64,000 nucleotides of DNA, taken from Apus apus. Its lineage: Eukaryota > Chordata > Aves > Apodiformes > Apodidae. The DNA is taken from contig NC_067287.1 in NCBI RefSeq assembly GCF_020740795.1, positions 16,321,501 to 16,385,500 on the forward strand. Direction: 5' to 3'. This document shows positions 20,224-31,560 of the stretch, piece after piece. The notes under the pieces are model-generated. The model had not been told where the DNA came from. It saw nothing but the letters and a program-made list of their open reading frames with translations, and did not search any database. Each line of letters begins with the position of its first letter. Position 1 is the stretch's first letter. The translations under genes and the position numbers were made by a program.

Positions 20224-23200
20224 ATGGCAGGGGATGGGGAGCTCAGCCGCATCATCAAGGACCTGCAGAGTAAGTGTGCCAGCTTGTCCTCTGCCAGTGT
20301 GTCTCGTGCATGGCAAGTCTTGTTCTGGCCATGCTGGGTCCCTCCCTGCACCCAGACTGGGGGTCACTGCCATGGGCACCATGCTCCCCCCAGAGCATCC
20401 CAGAGCCAGCCCTGCCACGTCTGCCTGCTCCTGTCCTCACTGCCAGTTCCAGGGAACTGGCAGTGCCTGGCAGGTACCTGTGCCCTTGCTCCCCCTGCTC
20501 CCCCATTTCATGCCAGGGCAAGTTCCTCTTTCACCAGCCAGCAGAAATCCCCAGGACCAGAAGCTAGGAAGCAGCGGGGAGGGGAGGTGGGATGGGACAG
20601 AGTGCCCACAGTGCCAGCTCAGCCCTGCCATCCCACAGAGACCGTGGCAGAGCTGAACCACAGCTACAGAGAGCAGAAGCTGCCAGTGACAGACGGGAGC
20701 CGGGAGCTGCACAGCCTCTGTGCCCAGCTGGAGTTCCTCCTCCAGGTACCACCACTCCTCCATCCCCACCGCTCCCTGCCTCAGTTTCACCTGAAGTGCA
20801 GGTGAGAGCAGAAGGGACCCCATGCTGGCCATGTTGGGGGTTAGGATAACACCAGCTGGTGCTGTTTGTGCCTGGGCATCCCCAGCCACACAGGCGCCTG
20901 GACCAGGCTCACCCACGCCTGCATGTGTAATTGCACATGCAGCAAAAGGGAAACTGAGGCACAGAGCCAGCTAAGAGGGGACAGCCAAGGGACACTCGGA
21001 CACTGGGGTGAGGGGACAGGGACCCCCTGCCCTAAGCGAGCAAGCCCAAGCCTATGTCTCTGCCAGTTTGACCTCAAGGAGAAGAGGAGCTTCTTCGGGC
21101 AGCGCAAGGACTATTGGGACTTCTTGTGCCAGGGCCTGGCACGGCGCCGGCAGGAGCACGAGGGCGTTCGCTTTGTCACCTCCCTCGACAAGGTGGGCAC
21201 AGGCTGTCGGGGTGCCTGGGGGCTCGTGCATGCACACATGCACATGCTTGTTCTTGTTTGTGAGTGCAAGCACACTCGTGCACAGGCAGGCATTCACCCT
21301 GGCACTGAGGATTTGCCTGCTGGCACTTTCTCCCCTCTGGGATCCCCACTGCCCCACAGACCTGGCCCTAAGGACCCCCTTCCCTGCTACATGGGCTGAG
21401 GGGGAGGTGTGTGGGGAGCAGGCTGGTGTGGCAGGGCTGGATAACCCCCTCTCCCCTCAGCTGAAGACTTCTGTGGGCAGGGGCCGAGCCTTCCTGCGGT
21501 ACTGCCTGGTGCACCAGCAGCTGGCAGAGTCCCTGCAGCTCTGCCTCCTTGACCCCGAGAGCCTTCGGTGAGAGTGGGGACACGGGGATGGGATGCTGGG
21601 GGGGGGGGGGGTGGCACAGCCAGCCTGGGCAGCACCCTGCAGCACACAGTGGGCAGTGGGTAAGGTTGCTACAGGCATGGGTGCCCACCCGGAGCACAGA
21701 GGAGTGCGTGAGCCCATTTTGTGGTTGCAGCGAGTGGTACTACGCCCGCAGCCCCTTCCTGAACCCCCAGAGCCGGACAGAGATCCTGGGCAGCCTCTAC
21801 GAGCTGGACAGCATCACCTTCCACCTGGCCCTGCACAGGCCTGACCTGGACATTGCCTGGCCCATGTTCTCAGAGTGAGCCTGGGGATACAGGTGGCACT
21901 GGGGTCACTGGGGGCACGAGGGATGCTAAGGACACCAGGGGCACCTGGGGTACTGGGGGCCCAGCATTGCAGAGCAGCAGACGGGCTTTCCCCTGCTGCC
22001 CCAGACTCCAGGTTGCACCCCAGCTGTGCCAGCCCTCCATGCGTGGCTACAGTCTGACAGAGACACTATGCCCATGCCCACAAACGTGCCACACGTGTGC
22101 TAAGCCCGTGCCCAGGCACAGACCTGCTGCAACATCGTGATACATCTGAGACACAGGGACACACAGGCACACCCTTGCCACCAGAAATGCTTGCAGGGGG
22201 GCACTTACGGACAGAACATCTCTGGCATTCTCACACCTATTTGCTCTGCTGCTCACACACTCATGTGCACACACTGCCACAAGCACACACACAGACCCAA
22301 ATTCCTCCCTGTCACCATCATGGGTGTTTGGGTGCGATCTGCTCTACAGACATTCAGGCTAATGGCACTAACCTCCCTGGTTCCCTGTCACCTGGTGCTA
22401 CCTAGTGTCACAAGTCCTGCTGCCCTCTCCATCCATGGAACAGGCTGCCCAGGGAGGTGGTGAAGGCACTGTCCTTGGAGGTGTTAAAAAAATGGGTGGA
22501 TGTGGTGTTTCAAGAGATGGTGTCATGGTTACATCAGGTCAGATGGCTGGGCTTGATGATGTTGAAGGTCTTTACCAACCTTGATGATTCTATGATCCCC
22601 AAAGGCTGACCTGTGCCAAGGGAGCCCTGGGGGAGGGTGGCAGTGCCTGGCTCGCTATGGGAGTGACCTGCTGGCCCTCAGTTCCATGTCTCCTCTAGGA
22701 CACTGGTTCGGCCCACCCCAGTGGCCAGGAGCAGCCCAGCAAAGGTAGCCCTGCAGACAGGCGATACCAGTATCGGGGAGCATGAATGGCCTGATGGCAT
22801 CATCCATCCCACCACAGCATCACACAAGGTGCCAGCTTGCCCATGCTCACCTGCCTTGGCTGCCCCAAGGGTGGGGGGTTTAGAGGTGGAGGACATGGAG
22901 GTGAAGAAGGACATGGAAGAGGATGAAGAGGAGGTGGAGGAGGATGAGGCTGATGAGGAGGACTCGGAGGTAGATTTGGAGGAGGATGTGGAGCTGGAGA
23001 AGTACATGGAAGAGGAGGATGAAGAGGAGCTAGAGAAGGATGAGAAGGAGATGAAGGATGTGGATCTGGAGGAGCTGGAGGTTGCACACAGTGCTGGCAA
23101 GACACCCCAGCCTGATGGTGATGGGGAGCCTGGCACGTCCCTGCCGCCTGGCACACGGTGCATGTCAGGCTCCTTGCTGCCGGCACCTGGGCAGCTGGGC

Positions 23201-25344
23201 GGGACAGAGGCGTCCCTGCGGGCACTGGTGTCCCAGCTGCAGGCTGACCTGGAGCAGCGGGAAGCGGCGTGCCGGGCACTGGCGTCCCGGCTGGCACGGG
23301 AGAAGCGGCGGCACTGGCGGCAGGAGGACAGCAGTGCCCGGTGGGCCCATCTGCAGGCGCGGGAGGCAGAGGCGCTGAGGGACACCAACACCTTCCTGCA
23401 GAAGGTACTGGAAGCGACGGAGAGCCCAGGGGCACTGGCCCGGGCGCAGGAGGAGGCGCGGGGCTGGCAGGAGGTGGCGGAGGAGCGGGGTGCCCGGTTG
23501 GCTGGGGTGTTGGCAGAGGCGTCGGCGCTGGCCTCGCGCCTGCAGCACTGCCAGGTGGCACTGGTGGCAGCTGGACGGACGGACACACTGGAGGATGGCA
23601 GCGTCCCCGGTGAGGTGGCCACGGTGAAGGAGGTGCTGCAGCAGGCGCTGGAGCTCGCCCGCGGCTCCCAGGAGCTCTCGATGGACCGTCCTCAGGCGGA
23701 GGGGGAGCCCGGCACTCTCACCAGCATGGCCATGGTATGAGCAAGCCTGAGGGGACCCCAGGGTGGGACTGGGGACTGGGGGCCAGGACTGACCCCCGCT
23801 CTCCCGCAGCACCTGGCCACCCTGGCCACTGCAGCACGGGAAGAGGCCCAGCAGAGCCGGCAGCAACTCCAGGCCCAGCGGCAGGAGGTGGAGAGGCTGC
23901 AAGAGCAGCTCAGCAGGTTGGGCAGGGACTCCCCACTCCCACCATCCCCAGTCTCACTGATGCAGGGTTTCCCCTGGGACCCTCCCTGATGCCCCGCTTG
24001 GACCCAGGGGACCAGCACCTGGGGATGGGCAGGGGAAGGGTATGGGGAGGGAGGGCTGGTGGGAGGTGTCAGTGTGGGGACTGATCGGTAGATGGAGGAG
24101 TGGGTGGGTAGAGGGGTGGATGAATGAATTTGGAGAAGGTGGATGGAGGAGTGGGTGGAGCAGTGAATTCGGGATGAATAGAGGAGTGGGTGTGTGGGTG
24201 GATGGATGAATTTGGGGTGAATAAGTTGATGGGTGGGGACACAGAAGGATGGAGGGATGAATGTGAGACAAGTGAATGGAGAAATGGAGGGATGAATTTG
24301 GGATGGATAGATGGGCAGAAGGACAGAGAGATGGTTGAGGAGAAGGACAGAAGAACAGCTGAGAAGTGGATGGGTGGCTGGTAGGCAGATGGAAGGGTGG
24401 CTGTGAGGATGGGAAGCCAGTTTGGGGAAGGATGGGCAGTGGATAGAGGGAGAAAGAGTGGGAGGGACGGAAAAAGGGAGACAGGGAGGGAGGGAAAGGA
24501 AGGGGCAGATGGAGAGAGGGAGGGATGGAGGGGGGAAGGGGTGAGTAGGTGGGTGGGTGGGTGGTTGGGTGCATGGATGGATGGATGGATGGATGGATGG
24601 ATGGATGGATGGATGGATGGATAGAAGGCTAGCTGAGGGACAGGGGGCCCATCTCCCCACTGCCCCATGCCAGGGCCCGGCAGGATGGGGAGCGCTGGGC
24701 AGCAGCACTGCAGCGGGCACAGCGGGAGGCCCTGGAGCGGGAGGCCCTGCGAGGTGCAGAGCAGGCACGGCAGCAGGAGCTCATCCGTGACATGAAGGGG
24801 AGGCTGCTGGAGCTGCTGCGGTGAGAGCCTTGGGGAGCCCACCAGTGTGAGGCCATATGCAAGCTGGGGGGTCCAAGCCCTTTTGCCCAGAGCAGAGCAC
24901 CAAAACCATGGCAAATCCTGGGCTCAAAAGACCCAGGAGGAGAGTTGGGCGCCCACCTTAAGTCCGGGGTGCCAGGACATGCTCCCGGACCTCTCCCCGC
25001 TGGACATGCACCTGCCAGGGCTAACCTGTTCCCTCCCACAGGGAGAAGGATGCCCTGTGGCAGAAGACAGAGGGCATCGACACCCTGATGCCCAGCCCTG
25101 CACCCCGTGATGCAGGGCTGTGCACCCGCTGCCACAAGGATTTCCGCCTCCTCTCCCGGCGGTACAACTGCAGGTGGGCTATGGGGGGCACCAGGGGTGG
25201 CACCAGGATGGCACAGCTCTCACCACCCACTCTCTTGGCAGGCTGTGCCAGGGCAAGGTGTGCCACACATGCTCCATGGATGTGGGCAAACAAGGGCGCT
25301 GCTGCCTGCTTTGCTACCAGCAAAGTCACCAGCAGACTATGTGA
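20224..25344 (+). CDS. RUFY4: RUFY4, RUN and FYVE-like domain protein
   Basis: Ten coding exons: 20224-20269, 20639-20745, 21067-21192, 21461-21567, 21731-21874, 22699-23734, 23810-23916, 24674-24820, 25042-25173 and 25242-25344. They join in frame to 684 aa; human RUFY4 is 571. Residues 1 to about 180 form the RUN domain, with [35 protein letters not shown] and a WPMFSE end as in human. The single large exon holds an extreme Glu/Asp block (about residues 239-305). A coiled coil follows from about residue 345 to 625. The C-terminus is a FYVE-like double zinc finger with pairs CTRC, CRLC, CHTC and CLLC, ending near the stop. RUFY4 promotes autophagy and lysosome positioning through Rab7-type GTPases in dendritic cells and related cells. 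The start is the ATG after a 5' untranslated splice acceptor at 20206. No canonical AATAAA was found after the stop. Confidence 0.9.
22420..22597 (+). mobile_element. CR1-type LINE 3' end fragment
   Basis: Diagnostic pieces in order are GGAACAGGCTGCCCAGGGAG, TTGGAGGTGTTAAAAA, GGGCTTGATGATGTTGAAGG, CTTTACCAACCTTGATGATT and a terminal TTCTATGA. This is the usual CR1 3' end, whose tail is built from ATTCTATG-like octamers. It is truncated at the 5' side and sits in the RUFY4 intron before the large exon, in sense orientation. It supports an avian or other sauropsid origin. Confidence 0.85.
24060..24625 (+). repeat. GATG-rich simple repeat with (ATGG)n core
   Basis: A RUFY4 intron carries about 560 bp of imperfect GGAT/GATGAAT repeats. 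It ends in a near-perfect ATGG tetranucleotide run at about 24572-24622. Such runs vary in length between individuals. Confidence 0.9.
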
Positions 25345-26500
25345 GCCAGGACTGCAGCCCACGTGCCGTGCTTGGGACACCCCCTGCCCTGGCTGCCTGC
25401 TCCCACACTTACCAGGGAACCAGGTGTCCAGGTCCTGCAGTCAGGTCCTGCTGCCCTGTGTTTTGGGTTTGAGATGTGTCTTTCTTGTGGCTGGTCCATG
25501 GAGAGGAAAACAACATGCTCCTGCTACCCCTGTTGCTCCCGTGTGGTCTATCAGTCATCCCCAGATTGACCCCCAGGCTGGGTGTGGGGTGGAGAGATGC
25601 TGGTATGGGGGTGTCTGAATCATCCTAGGTGGAATTGTCCCCACACAGGGTGTCCCAGCTGTGGCCAGGCTGATCTGCTGTCCGCCCCAGGGAGGCAGCA
25701 GCAGGCAGGTAAGATAGCTCTTGGCCAACAGCCCCAGCTTCCTGCCAGGCTGAGAGGAACTGCTTGGGTAAGAGGTTTCCCAGATGCAAAGGTGATGAGC
25801 TGTCCCCACCCAGCCCACCACTGACCCTGCCAAGCCTCAAGTCTCCAGGGCTCCCTACATGGGTGCCAGGGGACCCCTGCACCCCAGTCATGAGCAAACA
25901 CACTGCTGGCACCCACTGATGCCCCCCACAATTAAGGAGCCCCAGGAGCCTGGATCGGGGGGATGGAGGAACACTACAGGACCCCCATGGAGAGATGCTT
26001 GGGCATACTGGGTCAGGCAGGCAGGCACCCCAATACCTGGCACATAGGGTGCAGGAGGGAACTCAGCAGGGTCAGCCCTTCTGCTCCCTTCCAGTGCCAT
26101 GTCAATTGCCCAAGTTGGGGCGGAAATGTCCCAGTTGTGTAAGGGACAGGTTCCCAGCCCTTTGCACAATGTCCTCACACAACAGCATTGGGGGGTGGTG
26201 CAGGGTGCCGGCACCCTTCGGGCAGAGGTCAGTGAAGTACCAGGACCTGGCTGGGTGGCTGCAGGGAATGAGACTCAGGTTTGGGTCCCCTCTGGGAGTG
26301 TACAGGATGTTGAACCCTCTGCAACAATCTCTTGGCAACAGACCTTCTTTGGCTTGGAAGCAGGGTTACCCACACCTTGCCAGGCTCAGCTGGCACCACC
26401 ACTTTGGCACTGATGTGGGGAGCCCAGGACTCACTGTCCTTGGAGATGTGTCCTGGCCCCATCTTGCCCTCTCCCAACCCATGGCAAGGAGGAGCCAGAC
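25345..26500. other. Intergenic region, RUFY4 to CXC receptor (convergent)
   Basis: RUFY4 3' UTR of unknown length is expected at the left. No canonical plus-strand AATAAA was seen in the first several hundred bases. No other gene supported. Confidence 0.5.
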
Positions 26501-26524
26501 CTGGATGCCCAACCCAGCAAGTGA

Positions 26525-26530
26525 TTTATT
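26525..26530 (-). terminator. Polyadenylation signal of the CXC receptor gene
   Basis: The plus strand reads TTTATT, which is AATAAA on the minus strand, about 300 bp after the stop codon. This predicts a short 3' UTR ending near 26505. Confidence 0.7.
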
Positions 26531-26822
26531 GCTGCATGGCCATTGGCCATGAACACTGTCCCCACAGCGGGGTCTCACAGTCTCTGAAATCACAGGCTCT
26601 GCCCCAAAGAGCAGGGAGGGTGGGCAGCACTGGGCATCACTCCCCTAGCAATGAGGTCCTACCCCCTCACTGCCTAAGCCCCTTCCAGCTGGGATTCAGC
26701 ATTCAGTGGTGGCCCTTCCCCATGCCATCACCACCTGCATCCCAGGGGGCTGGGCAAGGATGCTGGGGTACGTAGGGTGCTGGGACCTGTTGGGAGCTGC
26801 AAAGGTCAGGTCCTGGCAGGGC

Positions 26823-27899
26823 TCAGAGGGTGGTGGAGGTGTTGCCAGAGGTGGAAGCATAGGAGGCACGGCCATAGCGAGCCACAGCATCCTTGCTGAT
26901 GAGCCCACGCTGGGCCAGGATCTTGAGGAAGCTGTTGCGAAACTTCTGCCCGATGAAGGCATAGATGATGGGGTTGATGCAGCTGTGGGCGAAACCCAGG
27001 ACCTGTGTGATGGAGAGGGCTGCGTCGATGCGGTTCCTCCTCTCACAGGTCTCAGCGATGGCCCGTGTCCTCATGAGGGTGTCGCTCACCAATGTGATGT
27101 TGTAGGGCAGCCAGCAGATGAGGAAGACCAGCACCACAGCAAAGATGACCTTCATGGCCCGCTGCTTCTGGGAATTCTTGGTCTGCAGGAGGGTGTGGAT
27201 GGTGACACCATAGCAGAAGAGCATCACCAGGAGAGGCAGGGCAAAGCCAAAGGTCTGTGGCAGGATCCTCAGCACCACCCGCCACTTGGTCGTGTCCTGG
27301 TTCCCAATGTACTCATAGCACACGGTGCCATTGCTGGGAGAGATGAAAACCTCACGGAAGAGCAGCACAGGCAGTGAGAGCAACACAGAGAAGACCCAGA
27401 TGCCCAAGCAAACAAACTTCACCCAGTGCCTCTTCTCGGTGGCAGCCCGAGTGGCATAGACGATGGCCAAGTAGCGGTCAACACTGATGCAGGCCAGCAG
27501 CAGGATGCCACTGTAGAAGTTGGTCTCCTGCAGCACGGAGATAGCTTTGCACATCACAGTGCCAAAGACCCACTCGTGGGCTCGGTAGGCAGCCCAGAGA
27601 GGCAGGCTGAAGGCAAAGAGCAGGTCTGCCACAGCCAGGTTGAGCAGATAGACATCGGTTACGGAGCGGCTGGTGTGGCTGGAGGTCACCACCAACACAA
27701 CCAGCCCATTCCCCACCACACTGAGGATGAAGACAAGGCAGTAGATCACCACCACTAGGTACTTGTTGAGGACAGAGCCATCAGGCCGGCATGGGGCAGA
27801 AGAGATAGCAGTGTCAGGCATGGCTGTGCTGTAGTCATAGGTGTAGTTGTAGAAGGACAAGAGGTTGAACAAGTCCTCACTGATGGAGAGAGACCCCAT
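26823..27899 (-). CDS. CXCR2: CXC chemokine receptor, CXCR1/CXCR2 group
   Basis: One coding exon of 358 aa. It starts at the ATG five bases after a splice acceptor (TGCTCCACAG, exon from 27904), so the 5' UTR is split as in mammalian CXCR1/2. The acidic, tyrosine-rich N-terminus ([16 protein letters not shown]) is the chemokine-binding part. It has seven transmembrane segments, TM1 starting near residue 47. DRY is at 141-143, followed by LAIVYA. Cys117 and Cys194 would form the conserved disulfide, and Cys37 pairs with Cys285 in typical receptors. CWLP is at 262-265 and NPIIY at 309-313. The tail ends TSTTL, the PDZ-binding end known from CXCR2. Sequons are near N18 and N190. These receptors bind ELR CXC ligands, signal through Gi and recruit heterophils or neutrophils. 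Map place and minus orientation are those of human CXCR1, so the 1-versus-2 name is uncertain. Confidence 0.93.
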   Translation of the reverse strand: MGSLSISEDLFNLLSFYNYTYDYSTAMPDTAISSAPCRPDGSVLNKYLVVVIYCLVFILSVVGNGLVVLVVTSSHTSRSVTDVYLLNLAVADLLFAFSLPLWAAYRAHEWVFGTVMCKAISVLQETNFYSGILLLACISVDRYLAIVYATRAATEKRHWVKFVCLGIWVFSVLLSLPVLLFREVFISPSNGTVCYEYIGNQDTTKWRVVLRILPQTFGFALPLLVMLFCYGVTIHTLLQTKNSQKQRAMKVIFAVVLVFLICWLPYNITLVSDTLMRTRAIAETCERRNRIDAALSITQVLGFAHSCINPIIYAFIGQKFRNSFLKILAQRGLISKDAVARYGRASYASTSGNTSTTL

Positions 27900-27904
27900 T
27901 TTGC

Positions 27905-30880
27905 CTGTGGAGCACAAAATAGCCTGAATGTGGGGTGGGAGAGCAGGGTGGGCCATGGAAGAGAATGTGTCTGTCCCCAGCATCTCCATTGCTCACCAGA
28001 TCCCTTCCCAGCCAGTGGGCAGCCCCCCTCCATCACTCTGCTCTATCCACACTATGCTGGGCAATGGGGAGTGCTGCAGGTGGACACTGTCCCTCATACA
28101 TCCCCTTGTACAACACCCCCAGCACCCCTCCATCTGCTCCACTTCACCCCAAAACTGCTCCGTCCCAGTCCCCCCCATGGAGGAAGGGATTCCCCACAGA
28201 CCAGCCACCTCTTCTCTGGTTGGGGAGCTCCCCCATCCATGCAGCATCACATCCCCACAGAAGGCACCTGGCCCCTCCAGCATCCCTTGGTACCCCTGGT
28301 TTGTGCGGAACCTTCAAAAGTCTCTGAGCCCTTTGGGCATCTCAGGGCCCCTCAGGCACCTCCAAAGTCCTTCAAGCATATCTGAACACCTCCAGCCTCT
28401 CCATCCACTCAAGCATCACTGCTGGAGCTGCCCCTCCTGCCAGTGCAGCCAGTGGTAAGGCTGTGGTCACGGTGCCTGGGGCAAGAGGCACTCAAGAAGG
28501 TCTACAAGTGGTTGGTTTCATGCCCTCCTTACCCCCCTCTCTGATCCTGTCCCTGTGTGAGTGGTTTCAGCCACAGGACGGAAAGACGTGTCACCCTTTG
28601 CAGGCAGCTTTGGAAATACTTCACGTCTGGTTTTCCTGTTGCTCAGCAGGGTGCTGCCGGGCATCCCGTGTCCCCCGTGCTTGACTGCAATGGGGAAATT
28701 ACAGGTGACCATTGCTTTTCTTGTCCCCTCTTGTGCAGGACACCCTGCTCTCTTCCAACCTCCCTGAAGACTATTGGGTTTCAGTCTTCTCCCAGATTGG
28801 ATCCAAGCTCATTTCCCTCCAGTTTCATCCCTCTACCCCATTTCCTTGCCCCTGAGCCCCTCCCAGCAATGCCAGGGCTGCTTGGGGGTTCTGAGTCTTT
28901 GCAGAGCATCCCCAGCCCTGAGCTGGCCCCATTTGACCAAACCCTCCTTGGGACCCACTTTCCCCTTCTGTCTGGTGGGAATTCCCCACTGCAGCTGGAC
29001 TAACGCACCTGCCCAGAAAAAACACTCCCTGGCTCCACCAGCCCCGCTCCTGCAGCTCATGACAGGATAGTGATCCTAGGGTGGTGATCCCAGGATGGTG
29101 ATGCCTCAGGATCTGAGAGGATCGTGGCCCTGGCTGTTGCCAACAGGGGAAGGTCCCCCCAGTGAGGCCACCACAGGCACAGGGCAGAGCTGAACATTGG
29201 CGCTTCCCCTCCATCTATTTTTGGCTGCTTCTTTCTGCCTCTGCACTCCAAAATATCAGTGGTTCCTCTAGGACTGGGTATCCCCCATAGGCATGTACCC
29301 CACAGCCAGCCTGGCTGGGGGAACAAGCAGCACCCCATTTTCTCTTCTGACCCTGGCAGGGCTGGGCAACACTGGGATGGCCTTGGGGGTCTGCTGAGGG
29401 AGGGAGAAGGGACACACCACGGGGAATCACCCTTCCAGTTCATCGCACCCATAGCCAATGTCCAGGGGGAAGACATGGGGTTTGCACCTCATATAAGCAC
29501 TGAGCACAGCCCCGGGTGCCCCCAGCCACCACCTTCCACTCCCCCTGCACCTGGACACCTAACAGCCCCTCAGCAGCCAGAGCAGCCCACCCCAGACCCC
29601 AGCCCAGCCCATGCCCCATGTGAGGGTTCTCATCCAGGTGTTGGGGGGCAAGCAAAGCCCAAGGAAAGCTCCAGTCATCCCCAGGGACTCACCACTCTCT
29701 GTCCGTGCAGCACCCCCAACTCCAGGGCCCCGTCCCCAAGCCGGTCCCCACCAGGGAGCACCTAGGCACGGGGATGAATCCAGGGATCACCCCCAAAGGG
29801 CTCCAGTGGGGCGCGTGGCAGTGCCAGACCCGGGGGTCCCTCACCTGTGCCCGCCGCCCTGCTGCCGTCCAGGCAGCCCTTCCCTCTGCTGCCTGCTTTA
29901 TGCTGCCCGGGGAGGAAGCGAGGTTGCAAAACCTTCTCCCGGCACGAAGGGGAAGTGGCAGCCAGAAGGGACCCTTCCCCGGCCCCCTCAGGATCCCCTC
30001 CCCAGGGCCAGCTGCAGCCCACGGCCTCCCAGCACCCTCCTGCCCCAGGACACTCAGCAGAGGGGCACACCCAGGGGTGCATCATGCCCCCCTGCAGTGA
30101 TGCACCCCGGGAGTCTCCAGCTGGGGGTCACCACCTTGTCCCCTGGCTCCTCTTTGAGCCCCCGGGTGCTGCAGCCGGGACGTGGGTTGGCAGTCAGGCC
30201 GGTGGACCGAAGGCAGGGCAGGGCTCCGTGCCTCAGTTTCCCCATGGGCGTAGCAGGAGCTGGCGTCGGGGTTTTGGGAGCCGCAGGGGCACTGCGGGGC
30301 TGGCTTGCCCCCGTCGCAGGGTGCTGCCGGGGAGCGCCCTGGCCGCGCAGTGCCACCAGGCGGAGCCGTGCCCCCACGGCAGCCCCAGCGACCCGGGGGC
30401 ACCCCCGGCACCCGGGGGCACCCCAACTCCCCTCAGCACCCCCACCGCTTGTTGGGGAAGCGGACACCCCTGGGCACGCTCTGCGCACCCCGTTCCTCCG
30501 GGCCACCCCAAACCTTCAAGGCACAGCCAGACCCACAGCGTTCCCGGTGCCTGTCAGTTCTGGGGGTGCCCTACACTTTTGGGGCGCCTCTGTTCCCCCG
30601 GGGGCACCCGCCCCGTTGCAGGGCACTGTCCTGCCCCTGGAGCATCCCCACTCCCCTTCCCTGGGGACATCCCCACCCGTGCTCTTCTGGGGCACCTCCG
30701 AATTTTGGGCACCCCCTCAGCTCCAGGGCACGCCCCCAGGGTGTTCCCCATTCCCCAGGTCACCCCGACGCTTGTGGGGACCCTCACCCCTTCGGGGCAT
30801 CCCCCCCCCATCACCCCGAGCCACCCCCATTCCCCGGGGGGCTCACCAGGCTTTCAGAGTCCCGTCACGCCGGGCTCAGC
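27905..30880. other. Intergenic region, CXC receptor to ARPC2 (divergent)
   Basis: The untranslated first exon(s) and promoter of the CXC receptor should lie here on the minus strand, but I could not place them. No second receptor gene is present. Long stop-free frames in the GC-rich right half lack other coding support. Confidence 0.45.
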
Positions 30881-31560
30881 CAGCTCGCGGGACCCCCCCC
30901 CCCCTGCGGGCACCCCCGCACCCCGGGGCGCCCCGCTCCCGCGCAGACCCCCCCCCCCGCTCTCGGGCACCCCCACACCTGCCCAGGGCACCCCGTATCG
31001 TGACGGCGCCCCCGCGCTGCGGCGCATCCCTCTTACCCCGGGGCCATTCCCAAGCCCCCCCCCCCCCGCCCCATTTGGGGGCAACACCCCAACCCCCCGA
31101 CCCCCCCCCCCCCCCAACCCCCGGGTGGGCGGGTCGTCCCGTGACGTCACCGCCGCGGCCGGAAGTGACGCGCGGGCGCGAGAGCGGAAGCGGCGGCGCA
31201 GGCTCGGGCGGGTCCCCGGTGCGCGCAGTGGGCTCGGCTCCCTCCGGCCGCGGCGCCCTGAGAGCCCCTCCCCTCCCCGGCACCGACATGATCCTGCTCG
31301 AGGTCAACAACCGCATCATCGAGGAGACCCTCACGCTCAAGTTCGAGGGCGCAGCCGCCGGGTAGGGACGGGAGGGGGCGGGACGGGCCTGACCGGGGCG
31401 GGGGCGGTGGGGCCGAGCCGGGGCCGCGGACGAAGGGAGGGGCGGGAGGCGCCGAACTGGCGAGGGCCGGGCCGGGCCGGGCCGGGGGCCCGGGCGGTAG
31501 CAGGCAGAGGGCAGGGTGTGAGGGGTGACGGGACGGGCGGTGTTGGTGTAGGTCCCAGGG
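30880..31560. promoter_or_regulatory. ARPC2: ARPC2 CpG-island promoter with CRE and ETS sites
   Basis: CpG-dense, C-run-rich DNA upstream of the ARPC2 start. A full CRE palindrome TGACGTCA lies at 31142-31149. An ETS/GABP-type CCGGAAGTG is at 31159-31167, continuing into a second half-CRE TGACG. No TATA box. This layout is typical of housekeeping promoters. Start of transcription is probably between the ETS site and 31287. Confidence 0.7.

Noticed and set aside
22678-23622. A long minus-strand frame with serine runs ([15 protein letters not shown]-like).
   Set aside because: It is the antisense of the acidic RUFY4 exon; the serine runs are the reverse of Glu/Asp codons.
23692-24914. Minus-strand frames with [14 protein letters not shown] repeats.
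   Set aside because: Translation of the (ATGG)n simple repeat in a RUFY4 intron.
29611-31365. A 584-codon stop-free frame running from upstream DNA in frame into the ARPC2 start.
   Set aside because: The DNA is very GC-rich, so stops are rare. An overlapping 627-codon frame is equally open, composition is low-complexity Pro/Gly/Arg, and no family motif is present. ARPC2 starts at the conserved MILLEV in all vertebrates I know.
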